Of a stretch of 64,000 nucleotides of DNA, positions 29,324 to 38,571 are shown one piece after another. The stretch is from Planctomicrobium piriforme. GTDB taxonomy: Bacteria > Planctomycetota > Planctomycetia > Pirellulales > UBA1268. The notes under the pieces are model-generated. The model saw only the letters and a list, made by a program, of their open reading frames with translations, made no database searches and was not told the DNA's origin. How positions within the stretch are numbered: position 1 is the first letter of the stretch; the number at the start of each line of letters is the position of its first letter. Location: positions 1-64,000 of the forward strand of contig CAMBUD010000005.1 of NCBI GenBank assembly GCA_945871035.1, written 5' to 3'. The translations under genes were made by a program, and so were the position numbers.

Positions 29324-29619
29324 GGCTTCTCCGCCTCGGGACAACTGCAAGATAATTGTCCACAGCCCGGACAGCCCGCGCCATATTTTTTTGCCACCGC
29401 TGCTTCGAGATCGACATCGACCACATTGGCAATGGTGATCAACCAGGCCAGAACATCGGCAAACTCCAGCGCCTGCTCCTCGTGCGTACCGCTGCGCAGG
29501 GCGGTGGCGAGTTCGCCGATCTCCTCCGAAAGCCACATGAACGTTCCTTCAACACCACGAGACGCATCCTTCTCGTAATACATCGTGCGGATCAAAGACT
29601 GAAGTTCACGGAGCGTCAT
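29320..29619 (-). CDS. MazG-like nucleotide pyrophosphohydrolase
   Basis: WLSEEIGELATALRSG...ALEFADVLAWLITIANVVDVDLEAAVAKKYG, with a Cys-rich tail CPGCGQLSCSC. Confidence 0.85.
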   Translation of the reverse strand: MTLRELQSLIRTMYYEKDASRGVEGTFMWLSEEIGELATALRSGTHEEQALEFADVLAWLITIANVVDVDLEAAVAKKYGAGCPGCGQLSCSCPEAEKP

Positions 29620-29653
29620 AGCGGTCGGCTGGGGCTGGGAACAAATTGAGGCT

Positions 29654-32600
29654 TTATTTTACCGTGGAGTGCTCGTGTGGCATAATCGGTCGCCGCAGCG
29701 GTGGCGCAAACCACGGATAAATCGCTGGTACTACAAACAGCGTCAACAGTGTCGACGTTACGATCCCGCCGATCACCACCGTGGCCAGTGGCCGCTGGAT
29801 CTCCGCCCCCGCACTGGTGGTCATTGCCATCGGCAGAAACCCCAAGCTCGCCACCAACGCGGTCATCAGCACCGGACGGATCCGATTCTGAGCAGCGAGA
29901 ATCGCTGCCTCTCGCACTGCCAGTCCGCCCTGCCGCGAGTGCTCGGCGCCCGCCACCCAAACCAAGCCGTTGAGCACAGCGACTCCAAAGAGCGCTACAA
30001 ACCCAACACCAGCGGCAACGGAGAATGGCATGCCCCGCACGGCCAGCGCGATAACTCCACCGGAGGCCGCTACCGGTACGGCAAAGAATATCAACGCAGC
30101 GAGCCGAAAAGACTTGAAGCTTGCATAGAGCAGCATCGCAATCAGTCCCAACACCAACGGCGTGATCAACGCAAGCCTGCGGCTAGCGGAGAGCAGATTT
30201 TCAAAATCACCGCCCCAGCCGATTGCATAGCCGACAGGGATTTTTACCTGCTGTGCGATGACCTGCCTGGCATCCTGCACAAAACTGGCAACGTCCCGAC
30301 CGCGCACATTGGCCGACACGTACGTGCGACGGCGTGAATTTTCGTGTTCGATTGAAGGCGGACTTTCTTCCATGCGCAGGTCCGCCAATTCGCCCAGTGG
30401 CACCGGCCGCCCGCCGGCAGAGCCCACCGGAATCTGCGGCAAGAGTTCGGGGTTTTCTCGCCATTCGGGCGGAAATTTCAGGATCAGTGGATAGCGGGGC
30501 CGCCCTTCAAAAATGGTGCCCGCGTGAATGCCTCCCATGGCCGACACGGTGCGCATCACTTCAATCCCGTCGATCGCGTGACGGGCCAACTGATCCGGTC
30601 GCGCATCAATTCGCATGGTCGGCACATTCGCCTGCCAGTCAGCGCGCACATCGACTGCGCCGGGAACCTCCCGGAGCAGACCCTCGATCTGCTTGCCGAG
30701 GTTGCCGATGGTGCTGAGATCATCGCCGTAAATCAACACCGCCACGTCAGCCTTCACACCAGCAACGAGTTCATCGACCCGCATTTCAATCGGCTGGCTG
30801 AAGCTGAAATTAGCCCCTGGTATCGCCGTCGTAAGTGCCTCCGACATACGATCCACAAGCTGTTCGTGAGTGACGTGTGTGGGCCATTGTGCTGGGGATG
30901 TAAGCATCACCCAGACGTCGGTCTGCTGCACCCCCATGATGTCGTTGGCGATCTCAGGTCGGCCAGTCTTACAAAATACAGTCTGCACTTCTCGGAAAGT
31001 CCGCAGCACGTTCTCGATGCGCGTTGTAATCGGTATGGAATCCTCCAGCGTGGCACTCGGTAGGCGGTTGACTTCAATCAATACGTCGCCCTCATCGAGC
31101 CGCGGCATGAATTCAGCACCCAGATTGAGTGCTACCGGAATGCTGACTACCACCAACCCCACTGCGCAGATCGCAACAAAGACCGGATGGTAAACCGCCA
31201 AGCGCGCCAGGGGTTGGTAGAGACGATGGAATATCCGCATCAGCAGTGGTTCCCGCTCTTTCTCACGAGAGAGCACCGTGGCTGCCAGCACCGGCATCAA
31301 GGTCAGCGACAGAATCAGCGAGCCGGCAAGTGCAAATAACACCGTGATGGCCATTGGCCGAAAGAGCTTGCCTTCGGTGCCTTCAAGAAACAGGATTGGC
31401 AGATAGACAATGGCGATGATCAATTCCCCAAACATCGTCGGCCCACGCACCTCAATCGCAGCAGCGCGCACAATGCCGAGTTTTGACTCTGATGGCTTGG
31501 CTTGTGCCAAGCGACGAACACAGTTTTCCACCATGATCACTGAGCTATCGACAACGAGCCCAAAGTCGATTGCACCGAGGCTCATCAGACTGGCGGAAAT
31601 ACCGGTGGCCCACATCAAGTTGCTTGCAAAAAGCAGCGAAAGCGGAATCGCCAGCGACACAATCAACCCGGCGCGAACATTGCCCAGCAACACCAACAGC
31701 ACGCCAACGACCAGCAACCCGCCCTCGGCCAGATTGTGCAACACCGTATCGAGCGTACGGGCTATCAGTAGCGAGCGATCGTAGATAATTTCAATATCGA
31801 CTCCGGGCGGCAGTGTGGTGCGGATCGCCTCTAGTTTTGCTTTTGCGGCCTCGACGACGCGACGCGTATTTTCACCGCGGATCATCATCACCATGCCGGT
31901 GACAACTTCGCCGCGGCCATCGCGTGTAGCCGCTCCCTGACGCACGAGCGGTGCGATCGAGACTTCGCCAATGTCACGGATCAGCACTGGCACGCCGCCA
32001 GGTGGGCTGCGCACAACGACCTGCTGAATCTCCGCCTCACTGCCAAGCAACGCCTGTCCCCGAATGAATCGCTGCTCGCCGTTGTTGACGATGTATCCGC
32101 CGCTCGTGCTGCCGTTATTCCGCTCCAGCGACAGCAGCACCTCGCCGAGCGTGATTCCCTGTGAGGCCATTCTGTTCGGGTCGATCAAAACCGTATAGCT
32201 TTTGGCATAGCCCCCGTGACTATTGATGTCGGTTACGCCCGACACCTCGCGCATGGCAGGCGCGATATCCCACTCCAATAAGCTGCGCAGATTCATCAGA
32301 TTTTGACTGCTACTTTTGACCTCAAACTGCAGAATCTCACCGATGGCAGTGCTGAGCGTGCCGAGGTGTGGATCGCCGTGCCCCAGCGCCATACGACTCT
32401 TGGCCTCGGGCAGTCGCTCGGAAATAAGTTGGCGGGCACGAAAGATGTCGGTGCCCTCACGAAAGACGATCGTGACCAGTGAAATACCGAAGCGGGAGAT
32501 GCTGCGAATTTCCTCCACGTCTGGCAGACCACTCACCGATAATTCAATTGGGTAGGTGATGTATCGCTCGACCTCGAGCGGCGTGAGATTGCCGGCCTCC

Positions 32601-32752
32601 GTCACAACCTGCACTTGGATGTTGACCAAGTCAGGCACCGCGTCGACAGGAATCTGCGTGGCGGCATAAAGGCCACTCATGGCCATCAGCAAAAACAGGG
32701 CGATGACAATCATCCTGTTGCCGAGCGACCATTCGATCAGACCTGCAAGCAT
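29654..32752 (-). CDS. Heavy-metal efflux RND transporter (CusA/CzcA family)
   Basis: ITYPIELSVSGLPDVEEIRSISRFG near the N-terminus and the TM4 signature AIDFGLVVDSSVIMVENCVRR. About 1032 aa. Confidence 0.93.
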   Translation of the reverse strand: MLAGLIEWSLGNRMIVIALFLLMAMSGLYAATQIPVDAVPDLVNIQVQVVTEAGNLTPLEVERYITYPIELSVSGLPDVEEIRSISRFGISLVTIVFREGTDIFRARQLISERLPEAKSRMALGHGDPHLGTLSTAIGEILQFEVKSSSQNLMNLRSLLEWDIAPAMREVSGVTDINSHGGYAKSYTVLIDPNRMASQGITLGEVLLSLERNNGSTSGGYIVNNGEQRFIRGQALLGSEAEIQQVVVRSPPGGVPVLIRDIGEVSIAPLVRQGAATRDGRGEVVTGMVMMIRGENTRRVVEAAKAKLEAIRTTLPPGVDIEIIYDRSLLIARTLDTVLHNLAEGGLLVVGVLLVLLGNVRAGLIVSLAIPLSLLFASNLMWATGISASLMSLGAIDFGLVVDSSVIMVENCVRRLAQAKPSESKLGIVRAAAIEVRGPTMFGELIIAIVYLPILFLEGTEGKLFRPMAITVLFALAGSLILSLTLMPVLAATVLSREKEREPLLMRIFHRLYQPLARLAVYHPVFVAICAVGLVVVSIPVALNLGAEFMPRLDEGDVLIEVNRLPSATLEDSIPITTRIENVLRTFREVQTVFCKTGRPEIANDIMGVQQTDVWVMLTSPAQWPTHVTHEQLVDRMSEALTTAIPGANFSFSQPIEMRVDELVAGVKADVAVLIYGDDLSTIGNLGKQIEGLLREVPGAVDVRADWQANVPTMRIDARPDQLARHAIDGIEVMRTVSAMGGIHAGTIFEGRPRYPLILKFPPEWRENPELLPQIPVGSAGGRPVPLGELADLRMEESPPSIEHENSRRRTYVSANVRGRDVASFVQDARQVIAQQVKIPVGYAIGWGGDFENLLSASRRLALITPLVLGLIAMLLYASFKSFRLAALIFFAVPVAASGGVIALAVRGMPFSVAAGVGFVALFGVAVLNGLVWVAGAEHSRQGGLAVREAAILAAQNRIRPVLMTALVASLGFLPMAMTTSAGAEIQRPLATVVIGGIVTSTLLTLFVVPAIYPWFAPPLRRPIMPHEHSTVK

Positions 32753-32828
32753 CAGCAGATTCCCTGTTCCGTCAGACTTTCGATTTCGTTCGCATTAGGC
32801 AGTGACCGTAAACAGATCAAACGCGCCC

Positions 32829-34502
32829 TCAACTTGCAGATGGGGGCGACTGCGCACCTGCTGTTTCCTCGTCGCCTTCCAGCAAGAGTTCACTCTTGAG
32901 GATGAATGCTCCGCTCGACACCACCTGCTGCTGGGGTTTGAGCCCACGCAGCACTTCGATAAAGTCGTCGCTTTCGATACCTGTTTCGATATTGTAACGA
33001 CGAAATCTACCGTCCCCTTCCGCTACAAAAACAAATGCGTTTCCTTCGTGCCGCATGACGGCCGAAACGGGGACGGATAAAACTTCTCTTACCTTTCCCT
33101 GTGGGAGATCGACCCAGACAAACATGCCTGGCTTGTAATGGGCATCGTCATTGGCCAGCTCGGCCACCAGCGGCACGCTACGCGAATCAGATTCTACAAT
33201 CGCCCCAACGTGGTTGACGCAGGCCGTTGCCTCGTGCACGTCGACTCCGGGCGCGCTGACGCGAATCGTTTGTCCCACGGCAACTTCAACCGCTGTCCAC
33301 TGCCGTTCGTGAATCTGGGCCCGCACCCACAGCGTAGCGGTATCGGCGACCACAAATAGTTTTTGGCCCGCCTGCACCCGTTCACCCCGGACAACAAAAA
33401 CATCCTCCACCAAGCCGTCGAAGGGCGTCCGCAGAATAAGCGAACTAATGGCTTTCATTTCGCCAGCACTGCCCGACGGGCTTTCCTCGCTCATCACGAT
33501 CACTTCCGAGTCGTCCCCTAGGCGACTACCGACGAGCATGCGCAGATGCTCTTGCGAAATGCGCACGAGGCGATCGGCCTGCTCAACCGCGGCCTGGGCA
33601 CGGTTGCGATCTTGCTGGGTGAGAAACTTCGCCTCTTCGCAGGCCGCAAGGAGGTTGGCCTTGGCAACTTCTAGATTGCTGATTCGCTCGTCAACGATGC
33701 GGCCCGACAACACGCCGCCTTGGCTGAGTTGCTGGGTGCTGGCGCTGATCTTCTCAACGTAGAGCAGACGGGAGTAGCCGCTGATGATCTTTTCGCGGTA
33801 GACGCCCAGCAGACGGCCCTTGAACTCCTGCTCCACCTGTTCTACAGGTGGATGACTGTCGAGCATTCCCAGCAGATCCTCGACGTTATCGGCAATTGCA
33901 ATAGCCCAGTCCGTCGCCTTTTTTTCAATCTCACGGTTGTCCTCACGCTTGCGAACTTCGTCCCGTGCCATACCAATTTCGGGGCTTGATACTTCGGCAA
34001 GCGAGTCGCCCTTGACGACCTTTTGCCGAACCTGCGCAAACACGCGAGACACAATACCGTCTACCGGTGAGGCATAGTCGAGCCTTTGACGAGCGTTGTA
34101 GTCGAGACGGCCTGGCACGGTGATATGCTGGCGCAGGGGGCGTATCTCAGCTGGCGATAGGCTGATCCCTGCTGCCGCCTGGGCGGTGTTGGCTAGGGTC
34201 ACTATCTCTGAAGTACCACCAGAGCCGACTTCTGAAGAACCTTTTCTATCGTCAGCGTTTTTCTGTGCGCTCGCGCCGTGCACCCCGACTGCTCCTGAAT
34301 GGGGAGCCAAATCTGAGCCCGGATCTGGTCCGAGGTGATGGGTGGCCAGCCAGCCCCAGGCAGCCACGCCAGCCAAGAGAAAAGCGACTGTTATCAGCCC
34401 GCCCCAGCGGGATGCGGGGAGACCAGCCACTCGATGGACCGCAGATGGGATTGGCGGCCGAACTGAGGAACTGGATGAATCGGGTGAGTGAATCGCCGAC
34501 AT
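32829..34502 (-). CDS. RND efflux periplasmic adaptor subunit (HlyD/CusB-like)
   Basis: VPGRLDYNARQRLDYASPVDGIVSRVFAQVRQKVVKGDSLAEVSSPE lipoyl-like segment and LRTPFDGLVEDVFVVRGERVQAGQKLFVVAD. Start at ATG 34502. Confidence 0.87.
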   Translation of the reverse strand: MSAIHSPDSSSSSVRPPIPSAVHRVAGLPASRWGGLITVAFLLAGVAAWGWLATHHLGPDPGSDLAPHSGAVGVHGASAQKNADDRKGSSEVGSGGTSEIVTLANTAQAAAGISLSPAEIRPLRQHITVPGRLDYNARQRLDYASPVDGIVSRVFAQVRQKVVKGDSLAEVSSPEIGMARDEVRKREDNREIEKKATDWAIAIADNVEDLLGMLDSHPPVEQVEQEFKGRLLGVYREKIISGYSRLLYVEKISASTQQLSQGGVLSGRIVDERISNLEVAKANLLAACEEAKFLTQQDRNRAQAAVEQADRLVRISQEHLRMLVGSRLGDDSEVIVMSEESPSGSAGEMKAISSLILRTPFDGLVEDVFVVRGERVQAGQKLFVVADTATLWVRAQIHERQWTAVEVAVGQTIRVSAPGVDVHEATACVNHVGAIVESDSRSVPLVAELANDDAHYKPGMFVWVDLPQGKVREVLSVPVSAVMRHEGNAFVFVAEGDGRFRRYNIETGIESDDFIEVLRGLKPQQQVVSSGAFILKSELLLEGDEETAGAQSPPSAS

Positions 34503-34682
34503 CGATATGCTTCCTACAAGTACACGACGGCCAGACGGCCGCAATTCATCGCTTTACTCTATCCGAAAATTGCACCACTGTTGAGAGGCGAATCGACAGG
34601 CGGATACCTAAAGAGAGCTTTGCTGGTTACGATGGTACTTTCCATCCATTGCAAGCAAAACGATTAGGTTGAGAGCAAGCCG

Positions 34683-36242
34683 ATGACAGCCACACGCACC
34701 GTTCGCATTTTCGACACCACTCTTCGGGATGGCGAGCAATCCCCCGGTGCGAGCATGAACCTGACGGAAAAGATGGAGATCGCGCAAGCCCTGGTGCAGT
34801 TGGGCGTCGATGTCATCGAGGCGGGCTTCCCCATCGCATCGCCTGGCGATTTTGAAAGCGTCCGCGAGATTGCCAAGGCCGTCAGCGGTGCAGTAGTTTG
34901 TGGCCTAGCACGCTGCAACAATGCCGATATCGAGCGTGCCTGGGAGGCACTCAAGCACGCACAGCAACCGCGCATCCACGTCTTTCTTGCCACCAGTTCC
35001 ATTCACCGCGAGTTCAAACTGCGGATGAACCAAGAGGAAGTTATCGCCCGGGCTGTGGCCGGTGTGAAGCACGCGAAGAATCTCTGCCCAGATGTGGAAT
35101 TCTCTCCCGAAGATGCCGCCCGCACTGAAATCGATTTTCTCTGTCAGGTTGTTGAGGCCGTGATCGAAGCCGGTGCCACAACCGTCAATATTCCAGACAC
35201 CGTGGGCTATGCCACTCCACTGCAAATGCACGCTGTCATCAAGGGCTTGCGCGATCGCGTACGCGGCATCGACCGCGCCGTCATCAGCGTGCACTGCCAC
35301 GACGACCTAGGGTTGGCGGTTGCCAACAGTTTGGCTGCCGTGGAAGCGGGAGCCGGACAGATCGAGTGCACAATTAATGGACTCGGTGAACGGGCCGGTA
35401 ACTGCTCCCTTGAGGAGGTGGTGATGGCGCTGCGCACACGGAGCGACTACTACTCCACCACAACACGAATCGTCACGCAAAAACTTGTGCCCACCAGTCG
35501 ACTCGTGGCCAACATTACCGGCATTCAAGTGCCGCGTAATAAGGCTATCGTGGGCCGCAACGCCTTCGCCCACGAGGCCGGCATCCATCAAGACGGTATG
35601 CTTAAGGAACGTCGCACCTACGAAATCATGCGTCCGGAGGATGTGGGCTTGGAGCGCACCGATCTTGTGCTCGGCAAGCACAGCGGCCGCGCTGCTTTGG
35701 CTGACCGCACCAAAGCACTCGGTTACCAACTCTCACCGGAGCAACTGCAGACGTTATTTGAGCGGTTTAAAATGTTGGCCGATCGTAAGAAGGAAATCTA
35801 TGACGGCGATGTTGCCGCTCTTTGCGAGGATCAGTTTTCTGAACTCCCCGAACGGTTTTCATTTGTCAGCTACGATCTTGCCTGTGCCAGCGGCCACGCA
35901 CCGCGCGTGATGCTGCGAGTGTTGCAGGGCGGCGAGGAAAAATCGGTTGAGGTCAACGCCGGCGATGGCCCCATTGATGGCATTTTTCTGGCAATCGAAA
36001 AGCTGACTGGGATTGCGACTGTCTGCCGGGATTTTCGCGTGCAGGCCGTGACTGTCGGCAAGGATGCGCAGGCAGAAGTGACTGTCGAACTTCAGTCCAC
36101 AGACCCGGAGCAAAGTGGTCAAGTGCATCGCGGGAGAGGTGTTTCCACAGACTCGCTCGAGGCTTCCGCAAAGGCATTTTTGGCCGCAGTCAACCGGGTA
36201 ATCTTGGGTGCCCAACCCCGATTGCATCCACAACGAACGTGA
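34683..36242 (+). CDS. leuA: 2-isopropylmalate synthase
   Basis: VRIFDTTLRDGEQSPGASMN, ISVHCHDDLGLAVANSLAAVEAGAGQIECTINGLGERAGN, AFAHEAGIHQDGMLKE. Confidence 0.97.
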   Translation: MTATRTVRIFDTTLRDGEQSPGASMNLTEKMEIAQALVQLGVDVIEAGFPIASPGDFESVREIAKAVSGAVVCGLARCNNADIERAWEALKHAQQPRIHVFLATSSIHREFKLRMNQEEVIARAVAGVKHAKNLCPDVEFSPEDAARTEIDFLCQVVEAVIEAGATTVNIPDTVGYATPLQMHAVIKGLRDRVRGIDRAVISVHCHDDLGLAVANSLAAVEAGAGQIECTINGLGERAGNCSLEEVVMALRTRSDYYSTTTRIVTQKLVPTSRLVANITGIQVPRNKAIVGRNAFAHEAGIHQDGMLKERRTYEIMRPEDVGLERTDLVLGKHSGRAALADRTKALGYQLSPEQLQTLFERFKMLADRKKEIYDGDVAALCEDQFSELPERFSFVSYDLACASGHAPRVMLRVLQGGEEKSVEVNAGDGPIDGIFLAIEKLTGIATVCRDFRVQAVTVGKDAQAEVTVELQSTDPEQSGQVHRGRGVSTDSLEASAKAFLAAVNRVILGAQPRLHPQRT

Positions 36243-36323
36243 GTTTTCCGGTGTTGCGTGCTGCCTTTTCTGTGGCGGGGCACACTATTGCCGCGGAGCA
36301 CAAGAGTGTCTTACAACAGCAGC

Positions 36324-37256
36324 ATGCATGCGATCGCTGCCAACACGTCTGTCCGTGAAACTCATCTCGGCATCGGCACGCGCTTTCGCGGCAAGGTTCG
36401 CGACTGCTATCGATTTGATAAGCACTTGCTCATTGTGAGCACTGACCGAATCAGTGCCTTCGACTGGGTGCTGCCGACGCCGATACCGGACAAAGGCCGA
36501 GTGCTCACAGCCATCTCGGCATTTTGGTTTGATTGGCTGTCGACCGGACCAGACCCCATCGCGCACCATCTCATCACGACCGACATCGACGCCATGAGCG
36601 AATTGGCTGCAGCGTGCTTGCCAGCGGGTTTTGATCGGGAATCGCTGCGTGGCCGTTCCATGCTTGTGCACGGCACCGAAGTCATCCCGTTTGAATGCGT
36701 TGTCCGCGGCTGGATGGCCGGATCGGCACTGACTGAATACCGTCGCAGCGGATCGATCTGCGGCGTCAAGCTTCCTGCTGGGCTTGCCGCTGGGTCGCAG
36801 TTACCAGAGCCCATTTTTACGCCAGCCACTAAGGCCGATTCGGGGCACGATGAAAATGTCTCATTTGATTGTATGGCCGATCGCATTGGCTCCGAAGCGG
36901 CCAATCTGCTTCGCAACCAAAGCCTCGAAGTGTTTCGTCGCGGTGCCGCATACGCTGCCACCCGCGGCATCATTGTCGCCGATACAAAACTGGAGTGGGG
37001 TCGCACCATGGAAGGTCAATTGCTCTTAATCGACGAGGTGCTCACTCCCGACAGTTCACGATTTTGGCCGGCACTCGCCGCCGTTCCAGGACGCGTGCCC
37101 GATTCGTTTGACAAGCAGTTTGTGCGCGATTGGCTCGAACAAAGCGGCTGGGATAAGGCGAGTCAGCCACCAGACCTTCCCGACAGCGTTGCAGCGCAAA
37201 CTCGCGAAAAATATTTTACGGCCTGCCGGTTGATCACTGGAAAAAGCCTCTATTAA
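36324..37256 (+). CDS. purC: Phosphoribosylaminoimidazole-succinocarboxamide synthase
   Basis: RGKVRDCYRFDKHLLIVSTDRISAFDWVLPTPIPDKG, VVRGWMAGSALTEY, DTKLEWG, LTPDSSRFW. Start at ATG 36324. Confidence 0.96.
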   Translation: MHAIAANTSVRETHLGIGTRFRGKVRDCYRFDKHLLIVSTDRISAFDWVLPTPIPDKGRVLTAISAFWFDWLSTGPDPIAHHLITTDIDAMSELAAACLPAGFDRESLRGRSMLVHGTEVIPFECVVRGWMAGSALTEYRRSGSICGVKLPAGLAAGSQLPEPIFTPATKADSGHDENVSFDCMADRIGSEAANLLRNQSLEVFRRGAAYAATRGIIVADTKLEWGRTMEGQLLLIDEVLTPDSSRFWPALAAVPGRVPDSFDKQFVRDWLEQSGWDKASQPPDLPDSVAAQTREKYFTACRLITGKSLY

Positions 37257-37282
37257 TTGAGCTATCCCCCCTGCCCGCCTGC

Positions 37283-37321
37283 TTTTTCTGGCCTGTTTTT
37301 CTGGGCTGTTTTTCTGGCCTA
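37283..37321. repeat. Three 13-bp tandem units downstream of purC
   Basis: tttttctggcctg / tttttctgggctg / tttttctggccta. Confidence 0.92.
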
Positions 37322-37398
37322 GGGACGGACAACAATCGAAACTAGAATCCATACAAGCGTCTGACAGCGCCCGCGTTGCCCCTTCACCCACGGCTCTT

Positions 37399-38553
37399 AT
37401 GCTTCGTTACTGGACTGCCGGAGAATCGCACGGCCCCGCGCTGATCGCCTTGATTGACGGGTTCCCCGCCGGTCTCCCGATCGACATCCCAAAAATCGAT
37501 GCCGAGCTTGTGCGCCGTCAAGGTGGCTACGGCCGTGGCGGGCGTCAACGGATCGAAACAGACTCCGTCACATTTCTCTCTGGTCTGTGGCATGGTGTGA
37601 CTCTTGGTAGCCCACTGGCAATGCAGATCGTTAACCGCGATGCAAAACTCGAACGGCTCGAAGAAGTCGATCGTCCTCGACCTGGCCACGCCGATCTGCC
37701 CGGAGCGATCAAGCATCTGGGTGGTGTCCGTGCCGTACTGGAGCGAGCCAGTGCTCGCGAAACCGCTGCTCGTGTTGCGGCCGGCGCTCTCAGCCGACAA
37801 CTGCTCTCCGTCTTTGGGATTGAGGTGGCCGGTTGGGTTACTGAACTCGGTGGCCTTGCCCTCGGCGATGAGGGGTTTGGCTCAGGCCAACCAACACTGC
37901 CTGAGTTACGCGCGCTTCGCGATGCTAGTACGATTTATTCGCTCCATCCCGAGCGCGATCCCGAGGTATCTGCTCTCATTGATCGTGTTGGAAAGGATGG
38001 CGATACGCTGGGTGGAATCGTTGCCGTGCGAGTCGATGGACTGCCGATCGGCTTGGGCACGCATGCCCAGTGGGATCGTAAACTCGACGGTCGACTCGCC
38101 CAAGCTGTCATGGCTGTGCAGGCGATCAAGGGCATTGAAATCGGCATGGGCTTCGCTGCAGCCCGCTGCCGTGGCTCCGAGGTGCATGATGCGATTCACT
38201 ACAGTCCCGCTGAGCGTGCCGGTCCGCAGTTGGGCTTCACGCGTCCAACCAATAATGCCGGCGGCCTCGAAGCCGGCATGACCAACGGGCAGCCACTTGT
38301 GATCAGGGCCGCCATGAAACCGATTAGCACCCTCCGCAAACCATTGGAGTCGGTGAATCTCACGACCAAGCGGCCGGAAGAGGCCGCCTATGAGCGCAGC
38401 GATGTCTGCGCAGTAAGTGCTGCAAGCGTTATCGTGGAGCACGTCGTCGCGTTTGAAGTGGCTGTGGCGCTGATCGAAAAGTTTGGTGGCGACAGCGTGG
38501 AAGAAATGCAGGCCCGGTGGTCGCTCTTTCATGACTTAGCACGGAGTCGCTGA
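37399..38553 (+). CDS. aroC: Chorismate synthase
   Basis: TAGESHGPALIALIDGFPAGL, RPGHADLPGAIKHL, RASARETAARVAAGAL, NNAGGLEAGMTNGQPL. Confidence 0.97.
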   Translation: MLRYWTAGESHGPALIALIDGFPAGLPIDIPKIDAELVRRQGGYGRGGRQRIETDSVTFLSGLWHGVTLGSPLAMQIVNRDAKLERLEEVDRPRPGHADLPGAIKHLGGVRAVLERASARETAARVAAGALSRQLLSVFGIEVAGWVTELGGLALGDEGFGSGQPTLPELRALRDASTIYSLHPERDPEVSALIDRVGKDGDTLGGIVAVRVDGLPIGLGTHAQWDRKLDGRLAQAVMAVQAIKGIEIGMGFAAARCRGSEVHDAIHYSPAERAGPQLGFTRPTNNAGGLEAGMTNGQPLVIRAAMKPISTLRKPLESVNLTTKRPEEAAYERSDVCAVSAASVIVEHVVAFEVAVALIEKFGGDSVEEMQARWSLFHDLARSR

Positions 38554-38571
38554 GAAGCCGGAGGAACAGGG

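Noticed and set aside
27008-29536. Track start at 29536 for the 772-aa protein
   Set aside because: The first ~71 residues lie inside the mazG-like gene. ATG 29323 gives a clean signal peptide.
29654-34502. Metal-resistance island of mobile origin
   Set aside because: No transposase, integrase or repeats flank it. Neighbours are housekeeping genes and composition looks similar.
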